Origin: Verpa conica
Taxonomy: Eukaryota > Ascomycota > Pezizomycetes > Pezizales > Morchellaceae
Direction: 5' to 3'
Assembly: GCA_033030425.1 (NCBI GenBank)
Contig: JAUFSD010000009.1
Coordinates: forward strand, 248,001 to 312,000
Length of the DNA: 64,000 nt
Positions 48,001 through 58,246 of this stretch are shown in pieces; position 1 is the stretch's first letter, and every line of letters starts with the position of its first letter. A program made the position numbers and the translations under genes. The notes under the pieces are model-generated. The model saw nothing but the letters and a program-made list of their open reading frames with translations. It did not search any database and was not told where the DNA came from.

Positions 48001-50790
48001 CTTCAAGCATTCATTACTGGGAAACAATATACCGACAACCAGAAGCACAGAATTCAAGAGGCACTCGAGACAGGTGGCGATGGGACTTTCCTTTGGGCTT
48101 CTCTAGTGATGACAAAGCTCTGGGATACACCAAGCTCAAAGAGTAGTCGTATTTTAGAGTTGATCAAGTCATTCCCGCCTACGGTTTCGAATGCATATGC
48201 GCAGATCTTAACAGGGATCGAAATCCTGGATCGGAGCGACGCTCGGAGGATCCTTCAATGGGTTCTCAACGCGAAATATCCTTTGACTCTGACAGAGCTC
48301 AGCATAGCAATCGCTATAAAACCTGATCACGCTTCGATACGCGACATGGAAGATGAATTAGAGCATGATATGAAGCGGTTTCTCAGCAAAACATTTTCGA
48401 CCCTGCTTACTCTTGATGAAGACGACAGAGTTCATCTTAGGCACCAGTCGCTAAAGGATTTCCTCACGAGCGAGGAGGAGATGAAGAAGTTTGATTCTAG
48501 TGATGGGTTTCTTTTAGATATTCATTCGGAAATTTCGCCAGGCAAAGCTGATCGTCGGATCGCAATCGACTGTTTAAGTTATTTGTCTTTCGAAGAATTC
48601 GAGGATGAATGGGGGTATAGTTCACCTCCATTCTCTCGCAATCACGAACTCAAGGATGAATTGGAGTATAGTCCATCTCTATTCTCTTATAATCACGAAC
48701 TCAAGGATGAATGGGGGTATAGTTTAGCTCCATTCTCTCGCAATCACGAACTCAAGGATCAATTGGAGTATAGTCCATCTCTATTCTCTTATAATCACGA
48801 ACTCAAGGATGAATGGGGGTATAGTTCAGCTCCATTCTCTCGCAATCACGAACTCAAGGATCAATTGGAGTATAGTCCATCTCTATTCTCTTATAATCAC
48901 GAACCCAAGGATGAATTGGAGTATAGTCCATCTCTATTCTCTTATAATCACGAACTCAAGGATGAATGGGTGTATCCTTTACCTCGATTCTCTCATAATC
49001 ACGAACTCAAGGAACGAATAGGACTATACCCATTTGCGAAGTACGCCGCTACACAATGGATGGAACATGTCGAGCAGAAGGATCGAGAAGAGGTTGGCCC
49101 CATATCGGAGTCATTTTGGAAACTCGCCCAGTCTTGCGCCAAACTCAACTCGTCTGAAAAGATCCGCTATATCTCATCTCATCCTTTTTGTTTGTACACA
49201 AAAACAACACCACTGCAGGCATCAGCCCATCATGGATTCTCAACTGTTATGGAGCGACTTCTGGATGAGGGAGCCAAAATTGACGCTGAAGAAGGAATCT
49301 ATGATACTGCGATGATGGAGGGAATCCTAAATAGTAACGAGGCAGTGATTCAGGTGCTTCTCGGGAGAGATTTTGATTTTAATACCCCAATTAATGGCAG
49401 AAGACTGAGTAAGAGATATAAGTTCGCACTGGAAGCAGCGGCAAGTATTTCAAATAGGAGAACTATTGAAGTTTTTCTAAATTACCGTGTGGGTTCCAAT
49501 GTAAACAGTAAAACCGGCAAAATCAAGATCACTGAGGATGTTCTGGTAGCGGCGGCATACAATAGGGACCCAGAAGTCATGGAGGTCCTACTAAACACCG
49601 GTAGGGGCATCAAGATCACTGAGGCTGTTCTGCTAAAGGCAGCAGGCAATCAGGGAGGCCCAGAAGTCATGAGGGTTATATTAAACACTGCTAGCGACAT
49701 TAAGATCACCGAGGCTGTTCTGTTAGTGGCAGTACGCGATGGGGACCCAGAAGTCTTGAAGGTCCTATTAAACACCGCTAGCGACATCAAAATCACTGAG
49801 GCTTTTCTGTTAGCGGCAGTACGCAATGGGCGCCCAGAAGTCTTGAAGGTCCTATTAAACACCGCTAGCGACATTAAGATCACTGAGGCTGTTCTGTTAG
49901 CGGCGGTAGGCAATGTGAGGGGCCCGGAGGTCATGGAGGTCCTATTAAACACCGCTAGCGACATTAAGATCACTGAGGCTGTTCTGTTAGCGGCGGTACG
50001 CGGTGGGCGCCCAGAAGTCTTGAAGGTCCTATCAAACACCGCTAGTGACATCAAGGTCACCGAGGCTGTTCTGTTAGTGGCAGTACGCGATGGGGACCCA
50101 GAAGTCATGAAGGTCCTATTAAACACCGCTAGCGACATCAAAATCACTGAGGCTTTTCTGTTAGCGGCAGTACGCAATGGGCGCCCAGAAGTCATGAAGG
50201 TCCTATTAAACACCGCTAGCGACATCAAGATCACTGAGGCTGTTCTGGTAGCAGCAGCAGGCAATGGGGTCCTAGAAGTCATGAAGGTCCTACTAAACAC
50301 CGCTAGCGACATCAAGATCACTGAGGCTGTTCTGGTAGCAGCAGCAGGCAATCAGAAGGACTTAGAGGTCATGAAGGTCCTATTAAACACGGCTAGTGAC
50401 ATCAAGATCACTGAGGCTGTTCTGGTAGCGGCGGCAGGCAATGTTCGCTGTGGCTTAGAAGTGACGAAACTCCTATTGAACACCGCTAGCGATATCAATG
50501 TCACTGGGGCTGTACTTGTCATTAAATCTCTATTGACCACCGCTAGCGACATCAAAATCGATGAAGATTTTCTGGTAGCGGCGGCAAGTAATAAGAAGAG
50601 TGGCCATAAAATGATTGAAGCTGTGTTAAAAGCCACTAGCAACATCAAGATCACCGAGGCTGTTCTGGTAGCGGCGGTAGGTAATTGTTGTAGTGGCCCG
50701 GAAGTCATTGAAGTCTTATTCGGCACAGCTAGTGGGATCAGGATCACCGAGGCTGTTCTAGTAGCCGCAGTAAGCAATGAGAGGCCATAA
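45053..50790 (+). CDS. NLR-type receptor: hydrolase, NACHT, repeat array
   Basis: Predicted 1739 aa from eight exons: 45053-45831, 45928-46162, 46229-46288, 46353-46646, 46725-46932, 46989-47090, 47177-47236 and 47309-50790. Intron 7 (72 bp) is itself open, so it may be retained. Order: a Lys/Arg-rich tail (about 25-130); an RRM-like segment ending FYGLTPLN; an alpha/beta-hydrolase of the SesB-like type (VAVTGLAGHAFGSW, nucleophile elbow GHSLGG with Ser 350, and FFGTPHAGL); NACHT with Walker A GCAGCGKS at 633-640 and Walker B CLVDGLDECE near 735-741; eight 17-aa repeats at 1012-1147; an ankyrin-like stretch from about 1215; and fifteen 29-31-aa KITEAVLVAA repeats. Fungal STAND proteins of this kind act in heterokaryon incompatibility and defence. 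The frame ends inside a repeat after a 5-bp loss. Confidence 0.85.
48604..49011 (+). repeat. Coding minisatellite, 8 units of 51 bp
   Basis: Eight exact-length 51-bp units inside the NLR, each encoding 17 aa ending NHELK (one NHEPK). Two unit types mostly alternate (DEWGYS..PFSR and D.LEYSPSLFSY), giving a 102-bp higher-order period. The insertion lies between the post-NACHT helical region and the LYPFAKYAATQWMEH segment, where related NLRs usually have only a short linker. The near identity of like units points to recent unequal exchange. Confidence 0.92.
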
Positions 50791-51310
50791 AATGATTAAA
50801 GCTATGTTAAAAGCCACTAGCAACATCAAGATCACCGAGGCTGTTCTGGTAGCGGCGGCAGATAATTGGGATAGTGGCCCGGAAGTCATGAAAGTCTTAG
50901 TCGACACAGCTAGCGGAATCAAGATCACCGAGGCTGTTCTAGTAGCCGCAGTAAGCAATGAGAGGAGTGGCCATAAAATGATTAAAGCTATGTTAAAAGC
51001 CACTAGCAACATCAAGATCACCGAGGCTGTTCTGGTAGCGGCGGCAGATAATTGGGATAGTGGCCCGGAAGTCATGAAAGTCTTAGTCGACACAGCTAGC
51101 GGAATCAAGATCACCGAGGCTGTTCTAGTAGCGGCGGCCTACAATCAGAGGAGTTGCCAGGGAGTTATGAAAGTCTTATTTGATAGCACTAGCGATATCA
51201 AGGTCACCCAGGCTGTTCTGGTAGCGGTGGGACGCAATTGGAATAGTCGTGGGGTCATGAAAGTCATATTGAACACTGCTAGCAATATCAAGGCTACTAA
51301 GTCCTTTTGA
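49516..51310 (+). repeat. Array of about 20 KITEAVLVAA-type repeats
   Basis: Repeats of 29-31 aa with consensus DIKITEAVLVAA.GN..PEVMKVLLNTAS. Fifteen lie in the NLR frame; unit 12 has an internal deletion of about eleven residues. Five more follow after the frame break. Nucleotide identity between units is high, and the last part contains a 186-bp (two-unit) direct duplication: blocks from 50785 and from 50971 appear identical apart from five bases. The repeats resemble ankyrin-like helical repeats of fungal NLRs, which form the ligand-sensing surface. Confidence 0.85.
50785..51310 (+). pseudogene. Stranded 3' repeats of the NLR, out of frame
   Basis: The frame here continues the NLR repeat series (about five units, ending NIKATKSF before TGA at 51308-51310) but is shifted relative to the upstream exon. 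In the second duplicate (near 50965) the bases between AGAGG and CCATAAAATG include an extra AGTGG. These five bases are absent at 50784/50785, so the first copy reads straight into TAA at 50788-50790. The segment is therefore a former C-terminus cut off by a 5-bp deletion, or it is translated in strains that keep those bases. Confidence 0.75.
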
Positions 51311-51715
51311 GGGCTGAAGGAAGGATTTCAGAAGGAGTCAAGTATGTTAATGATTTCGTAGATGTATTTTTTCTCTGGGGGGCGAGGGGTAGGTCTTATC
51401 TGGGAGAGCAATTGGAGAGCGGTTTCTTGAGGCTAGGTCTTATTTATATTACTGAGGGATGTTCTTTTTCTTTCTATCAATATACTTTAACGTTCGCATG
51501 AGTGAAGATCTATGAAACCCAATTAAATAAGGTTCGAATTCGTCTTATGACTAGTGCTACGAACTATCTTAGCCCGAAAGTTCTTCAATATCCAAAAAGC
51601 TTCTTTTTAAGAGTAGACTTTGCCGGTATCTTAACGCAGCCGCTTATATATAATACTTGGTCCTTAGAGAGGTTATCAGGAACGCTCTCTTTGTAAATAG
51701 GAGATCGGATATTGC
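51311..51715. other. Spacer between NLR and transposon
   Basis: The former 3' flank of the NLR gene. Only short open frames; no motif seen. Confidence 0.45.
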
Positions 51716-51717
51716 TA

Positions 51718-53996
51718 ACGTAATTCACTGACAAGCGGAACGCCACTGTGATCCGGATTGCGTATAAATTGCGTTGTGAGAGACATGTTGTGACATGTCT
51801 TAAACCCCTCCCCCAAGTGAGGGGAAGCTGCAACTCCTAACTATCAACACAACATGGCGAAAAAACGGTCTAAAATTGATTCCTCTAAAGAAACTCGTAT
51901 TCAGGCCGCTATTAAAGCACTGAATGATGGAGTATATGAGAGTCTTAGAGAAGCTGCTGAAGCTTATGATATTGCTAAAAGTACTTTGTACTATAGGTAT
52001 AAAGGGGAGCGTACCACTCGGCAACTTGCCCACTCTGGTTCACAGTTTCTATTACCACCTGAAGAAAGTGCTATTGTTTGTTGGTGTAAGGATCAAGATG
52101 ACCGTGGCTTTCCTCCTCGATACGATCTAGTCCGCGAAATGGCACTTCATTTATACTTTCAACAAACTGGCGACCGTTGCGATGCGTTGGGAAAAAACTG
52201 GGTTACACGCTTTCTAGATCGACACCCTGATCTAGCCGCCAAATTTAGTCAAGGCCTTGTACGGCAACGAGCTTTAGCTAGCAATCCTCGAGTTATTAAA
52301 GATTATTTTTCCAAGTTACTACGTCTTATCCGCCGGCACAACTTGAAACCCCACCAAATCTTCAACATGGACGAAAAAGGTTTTGTTATGGGAAAACCAG
52401 CTCGAGCAAAAGTCATTTGTCGCCGAAGCCGTCGCAATCCAAAAGTCACACAAGACAGCAACCGAGAACTCATTACCGTGATTGAGTTTGTATCAGCATG
52501 CGGAAAATCTTATCCACCGATGGTAATCAACAAAGGAAAAGCACACTACATGGGCTGGTTTGCCAACTTAACCGAAGAACATACCGATTATCGCTTTTCA
52601 TTTTCACCAAAAGGATGGACTGATGTACCGACCGGATTGAAATGGCTCACTGAAGTTTTTGAGCCCTGTACCGCAAATGTTGGAACTGGTGGTATCCCTC
52701 GACTCCTTATTCTAGATGGTCATGGATCGCATATGACTTTTGAATTTATGGAATTCTGTCGTTCTCACAACATTCTCCTATTCTGTTTGCCCGCTCATTC
52801 AACACATCTTCTGCAACCTTTAAATGTCGGTGTATTTGGTTCATTACAACACTTCTACGGAAAAGCTATTGATGATTACATCCGCACTGCCCGACCTCAA
52901 GAAGGAATCAAGCGATCTATTTTCCTTCCACTTCTGCACAAAGCCCGCACTCAAGCTCTAACTTCCAAAAACATCCAACAAGCTTTTGCAACAACAGGAA
53001 TACAGCCATTCAATTCCCGTCATGTTTATGCAAAGATGAAGCCAGAAGAACGCCGTGGAACCTCAAACGATGACACTCCAATTCAGAACCGTACACCCAT
53101 GACAAGTCGCGAAATCCGTGGTCATATTCTAGCAGGAGAAAAACTTATCAATACTGCTGCATCACCAAGGAAGATTAAAGCAATCTTGCGGCAGTTGGGA
53201 CACACAGCTGCTCGCTCTCTTGCAGATAAAGATTTGGCAGAAACAGAAGTGGGACGGTTGCGCAACGCTGACAGATTGAAAGATAAAACTGACAAGCGAA
53301 AGATCTCTACTGCTAAAATCCTTGTGGGAGATACTGCGTTGGGTTTGGTTTGCACAAGAGAAGAAAAGGATTCACAGCCAAAAGGAAAGCAGGGAAGGAA
53401 GAAAAAAACTTCACAACAACTACCATCACCACCACCACTACCACCACCATCACCACCATCACCACAACTTCTATCAACTCCATCAAAAAAACCTCTCCAG
53501 CATGTCACTATAAGGCCTAAACCAGTTACAGTTTATTTATGGGACTCTGATGATGAAAATTTGGCTTTGGATTTAACAGGAGAACCTGAAGACTTAAGCA
53601 ACAGAGAGTGGAATCCATCTACAGGCTCACAAAAACTGCAGCGCAACCACACTACATCCCAGATTTTCCCCTCACCTACTCGGCAGATACCTAGCAGCTC
53701 CCTGCGCATGTCTCTTCGGTCCAGAAAGCTTTAATCACTTGGGGGAAATTTTTATTGTTTTTGGAAAGGTAAACTCTTGTTTTTAGAATATTTATGCATT
53801 TTACTAATTATTACTGTACAGATAAAGGACCATACTACCACCTGTATAATTCTCGAGTCTTCCCTGGTCTTTTTGCCTACTTCCATGTATTTTTAGGATT
53901 TTTTTTGAATATAATATCAATTATTTCCCCTTCACACGGTCACAGCTCCAAATTGGTCCGGATCATGGTGTTGTCCCGGTAACAGGTGAAATACGT
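51718..53996 (+). mobile_element. Tc1/mariner pogo/Fot1-type DNA transposon, 2279 bp
   Basis: Flanked by TA at 51716-51717 and 53997-53998, the expected target duplication. Imperfect terminal inverted repeats of about 40 bp lie at 51718-51757 and 53957-53996. The outer 11 bases match at ten positions (ACGTAATTCAC against ACGTATTTCAC) and the inner TGATCCGGA matches exactly; the middle is diverged. A single long transposase ORF fills the centre. Structure and length fit the Fot1/pogo clade common in fungal genomes. Confidence 0.88.
51854..53734 (+). CDS. pogo/Fot1-family transposase with altered catalytic triad
   Basis: Uninterrupted 626-aa ORF. The N-terminal Psq-like helix-turn-helix (about 15-50; SLREAAEAYDIAKSTLYYRY) and a CENP-B/Tc5-type DNA-binding domain (about 68-130) would bind the inverted repeats. 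In the DDE domain the first Asp is in FNMDEKGFVMG and the second in LLILDGHGSH. The third position, in LQPLNVGVFG, is Asn where the family normally has Asp (LQPLDVGVF), 35 residues after the second. The result is DD35N instead of DD35D. The C-terminal third is Pro/His/Lys-rich and disordered. The ORF looks intact but cleavage activity is probably lost. A single G-to-A change would explain it. Confidence 0.9.
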   Translation: MAKKRSKIDSSKETRIQAAIKALNDGVYESLREAAEAYDIAKSTLYYRYKGERTTRQLAHSGSQFLLPPEESAIVCWCKDQDDRGFPPRYDLVREMALHLYFQQTGDRCDALGKNWVTRFLDRHPDLAAKFSQGLVRQRALASNPRVIKDYFSKLLRLIRRHNLKPHQIFNMDEKGFVMGKPARAKVICRRSRRNPKVTQDSNRELITVIEFVSACGKSYPPMVINKGKAHYMGWFANLTEEHTDYRFSFSPKGWTDVPTGLKWLTEVFEPCTANVGTGGIPRLLILDGHGSHMTFEFMEFCRSHNILLFCLPAHSTHLLQPLNVGVFGSLQHFYGKAIDDYIRTARPQEGIKRSIFLPLLHKARTQALTSKNIQQAFATTGIQPFNSRHVYAKMKPEERRGTSNDDTPIQNRTPMTSREIRGHILAGEKLINTAASPRKIKAILRQLGHTAARSLADKDLAETEVGRLRNADRLKDKTDKRKISTAKILVGDTALGLVCTREEKDSQPKGKQGRKKKTSQQLPSPPPLPPPSPPSPQLLSTPSKKPLQHVTIRPKPVTVYLWDSDDENLALDLTGEPEDLSNREWNPSTGSQKLQRNHTTSQIFPSPTRQIPSSSLRMSLRSRKL

Positions 53997-53998
53997 TA

Positions 53999-55005
53999 TA
54001 GCTCTAAAGATAGTAGAACTATGTTTTTCTACTTGACTGTCGGATTCCACAGTCTCCTGCCAATGGTAGCTTAACTGGCCAGTCGCTCTATTTTGGGTAT
54101 TACATGTATTTGTAAATAAACCCATAAAACATAAAATCTGGTTGTGGGAGGTGCCATGAACCTCCCTCATCATTGTAGACGTACTTTGGCATCCGGTGCC
54201 GAGAATCCGGAGACTTAGTTTCTCAAGGTGTAAGGGTCGGTGCTTGTCATACTCCTATACCAAATGGGATTCCGATTAGTGATCCCCCACTAAGATGTTT
54301 AAGGTAATATGTAAGGGCATTGTACTCTCAGTTTCGTATGTAAAGGGATTAGATTTAGGTTGTGCCCAGTACTACGAGTGATATGTCGTGACGGCTAATT
54401 CTATACTATGAATGAATGAATTAATCATAAGTACATGCTTCTATACTAGATAGTACCAGCCAGGAAATCCAAAATCGGACTAGATAAACGAATCTGGGAA
54501 ACACTTATGAAGAGTATATTTAGTTTTAGAACACTACAAGCGACGGGCGGAGTACGTGACAGGATTTATGCATAGAGCCAGGGTAAAGGGTACTTGCTGC
54601 TGAACAATCTGGCGCTAGTTAGCTGCGGATGCGGTCGGATGGCGGGCAGGGGTCTAACTTAGCGCGGACTACCCATAACGTACCGGACTATTGATGGGGT
54701 ACTAGACTGTAGTCGGCGTACTGAATGGAGCAGGAGTAAGGATATAGAACTGGGACAAATTGGTTCCCGTGTTTTGGCTGATTCTCTAAAACGCATCAGA
54801 GAGTACCCTTCGGTAGTCCACGCCAAGTCAGACCCCTGAACGCATCCCCAACTGACTGTAGTCAGCTAATCTGTCACCCGGCCCCTGCTTAGCTCTTAGC
54901 ACACTCTGTCCTTCTTTTATAACTTCTGCTGTAAGCCCGCCTGGACTCTAAACGATAGTTACATCTATAGCTCTATCCGTACCCTAATCGACTTGGATCT
55001 TCAAA
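53999..55005. other. Intergenic, 1.0 kb
   Basis: No gene seen. Contains a GAATGAATGAAT stretch at about 54409 and the promoter side of the secreted-protein gene. Confidence 0.5.
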
Positions 55006-57576
55006 ATGATTGTGTACCGGAAAACACTTGTTCTAGTCCCAGGGCTTTTTTTCTTCGGCATTTGTGCGAGCGCTCAGGAAACTCAAGTCTATGCCCAGCC
55101 AGCGACTACGGTTGGAGATACATGTTCGCCACAGTACTCCAAGGTTCCAAATATTTTCAATGTAAGGAAAACTGAATAAAAAACAACTTCAGATTCTTTA
55201 TATTTTGCTGTTTCAGAAGAATGGAGGGGTGAATGATCTCTTGGACCAAACGCTACCACCTATATTTCAAGAGCTGGGCTTACCAAAGCTTGGTACAAGT
55301 GGGAAAATATCAATGATTGCTTTCGCGAATGCACACCCTATACAGTTTTAGATTTCACTAAAAACGGACGCGCCTATGCCTTTTCCGGTGGCAGCATTGG
55401 TCTCCTGAATAAGCCAATTCTCTTCGAGGGCATACATTACTGGAAAGTTGTCAACTGTACAGCTGTAGATGAGTTCACGGAAGCCGTAAGACGAGTCCCA
55501 AACCTTATTGCATTTTTTTTTTTAGAATGGAAGGTTACTAAAAATATTTGCGTAGTGTGGCACTCCTGGAGGAGATTCAACTCGAGGCCTCTATAGCTCC
55601 GGAGGTTCCGTAATAGATCCTGATATCCGTCCACGCATTGGATCCACACTCCTTACAAATCCCTACGCGACTTTCACGCTAAACTCTTTTAAAATCTGGA
55701 CTCCCAACTTGATTGATAACTGTAGCCAGTGTGGATGCAAAATTCACATCCTCGGGCATAAAGAAAATGGACATACTATTTCACACACCGAGAGTTTTTC
55801 TTTAATCAACAAACGGTGATATATATTCTCTCTAGCCTTCATGGTCGTAGGGTGGAAACTAAAATATTCTATGGTTAGGACGTCCGTCACAAATCTAGGG
55901 GGAAAGGGCTTTAATTATCCGATCAAGGCATTCGACATATGGGTTACTTATACAAGTATCAGCAATGACGTTGGGCAACCATTTGTCACTGATGATATTT
56001 CTTTCGATGAGTATGAATAATCTAAGCTGAATCATATAAGTTAAAGCGATGATTGACGACTGTGGCATTCAATTCTAGGTGGGTTGCATTGCCACAACCT
56101 CCGTCATACACGGATTCTGGCTCTGCATCAGCACCAGCCTTGGCTAGGTTGACCGGTACCTGCTCCCCAAGCCCTACTACAACAACATTCACTGTCGACG
56201 TGACGCAAATTCCGAGCGACACGTATCTAGATTATGAGAACATCAAAATTCAATCTATTTCGAACCTTGTCTATGTCTCTGGCGGCGGTGGCCCTCGGGG
56301 TTTAACTAGGGCATACACCTACGACGGGCGCTTTGAGATAAAGAGCTTGTACATCATTTGTAGATTTCCTAAAGATTCAGATGGAAATCCATGCCTGGGT
56401 ATGAGTTTTTTGACTTTCTTTTCTGACTTTGAAAGCGGAGTCTAATTATTGATATGGAATGGGTATAGTTACGCTATATGGGTTTAGAGATCGGTTTGAA
56501 GGTTCTGGCCTTCCAGAGCGGGTTTATTTTAACCTGAGAATCGCAGACCCGGGACTTGAATGGGAACGTGTCGTGTATGGAATTCATATCATCCTCTCAT
56601 ATTATAGCTTCCTATGCTTATATGTTATGAGTTTAATAGATATGTCAATATTGTTAATCCCTACAAAGAATACCCTGGTGTATTTAATAGGCTTTCGTAC
56701 TTTTATATCATATGCAACGTGGGAGGAGATAATTATAGGGCATCTGTCGTACGTTTGCTTACACCCTTGGAGACCTACACCCCCAGATGCTAACTCTTTT
56801 ATGGGGGTGTCCGTAGCTTGATACCATCCCAACCTCTCAACAGCTCGGCGAAGAAAAAACATACCGTATTCCTAACTCAACTTTTAGTAATGTAAGCTCT
56901 CTAGCCAGAAATATCCGACGTCTTAATACCACTAACATAGCTCATGAACCAGTTTCCTTCTGAAGAAGCACCGGCTGTCAGCGAAAAGCCGCTCGCAATA
57001 CCCGTATTAACCGGTAACTTTAGGTGGGATAGTGGGTGGATTATGACTGGTCAATCACTTTATACGCCAAATCCACCCAGTCACGACTCCTCTACCCCCT
57101 CTCCAAACGCTATCCATGTAACCGGTCCCGATACCTCGACAAACCTACATATAACACCTAACCCACCCAACCAACTCTGTGACTTGGAGTCGATTGATGT
57201 CATCATCGATTACGAGTTAGAAATAAGGTATCCTACTGAACTAAAGTGGGTAGTAGTAGAAGTCTGTGTGACAGATTCACATGGGCAATCATATGTTGTC
57301 AATACTGCGGGCATCTACCATATAGATCTCGCATTAGGGCAAGTGCATTATCTTTTTGCGATGCCGGTGAAGGCGATTACCTCAATAGAAGTACATGTCT
57401 TTTATGGGTACAGTGAGGGCGGGCGTAGGGAGATTCCAGCTAGGGTGGGTAATTTGAAGTACAGGAGTAGTAAGGGGTTGGGAGGGTGTACTGTTGGTTG
57501 TGGGATTGAGGGACAACAGTCGTGCGGGTATCCAACAATTTTTAGAGTTGGAGAGAGTGTTGATTTAGTTAGCTAA
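55006..57576 (+). CDS. Secreted multi-domain protein of unknown function, apparent frameshift
   Basis: Nine exons can be chained: 55006-55161, 55217-55485, 55556-55793, 55836-56010, 56079-56398, 56469-56574, 56640-56748, 56844-56891 and 56941-57576. All later junctions agree in phase. The total is about 685 aa. A signal peptide covers about residues 1-23 (FFFGICASA). A beta-rich module runs from FTLNSFKIWTPN to TDDISFDEW, like the jelly-roll modules of fungal secreted proteins. Pro/Thr-rich and Cys-containing regions follow, then a C-terminal domain (WVVVEVCVTDSHGQSYVV). In exon 2 the frame that leaves exon 1 differs by one base from the frame of SLGPNATTYISRAGL onward; the latter meets a TGA at 55234-55236. 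This is a likely one-base deletion or a sequencing error, so the copy may be a pseudogene. Other splice choices did not repair it. Confidence 0.55.
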
Positions 57577-57720
57577 GGTGTGATGGGGTACTTGTGGGTT
57601 ATCTCTTGTTGGTGGTCATTAATAATAAAATCGGATTTGGACACTTTCTTGCTTAATTATGGGTCTAGCAGGTTGGAAGATTTATCTCGGTAAGTAATAA
57701 CTGGTGCCTTAACTATGTGG

Positions 57721-57900
57721 TAAAGTGTTTCAACGTAAAGCCGATCACCCCTAGAAACCGATCACTTAGCCTCCCTTGGGGATTTCTGTGGGGATTAGTC
57801 CTACTTTGCTGCTGGGTATTGAGCTTTGGCCGTAGCTTGGTACTCGGATATCATGTGATCGGTTTCTAGGAAATGATCGGCTTCACTGTGAAATACTTTA
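57721..57900. mobile_element. MITE, 176 bp, with about 43-bp inverted repeats
   Basis: TA at 57721-57722 and 57899-57900 flank an element whose arms (57723-57765 and 57856-57898) are near-perfect inverted copies. Shared blocks include AAGCCGATCA and CTAGAAACCGATCAC, and the termini are AAGTGTTTCA and AAGTATTTCA. No coding capacity. It is a Tc1/mariner-type non-autonomous element with termini different from both the pogo element and the MITE at 0.3 kb. Confidence 0.8.
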
Positions 57901-58246
57901 TTTCTTATATTAAATATTGCTTTCGACTTGCAAATCGAAAGAGGCTTACTTATAAGTTATGAAACCTGCTCAGTAAATGTGTATAATGTTTATGTTAGAT
58001 GGAGGTTATTTTAGGGTATCCTGGCGGGGGGTTTGGGCAATGGCTTTGGTCTGCAAATAATCATAAGAACCTTGAGGGCTTGAAGCTACCAGCTGATACA
58101 AATATATTTTACTAAAAGTGGATACTAGATAGTCTAGTTCACAACCAATCACCCGCTATAGACTCGGTGTACACTTGAGTTTAAAATAATAAAAACGTAA
58201 TAATTTATCCTAAAAGACCAAAACAATAACAAGTCCTACTTATACA
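57901..58246. other. Intergenic, 3' side of the aquaporin gene
   Basis: AT-rich with no gene; contains the presumed aquaporin 3' UTR. Confidence 0.5.

Noticed and set aside
49650..51114. Three long minus-strand ORFs opposite the NLR repeat array
   Set aside because: Antisense shadows kept open by the repeat's codon pattern; no start context or motif.
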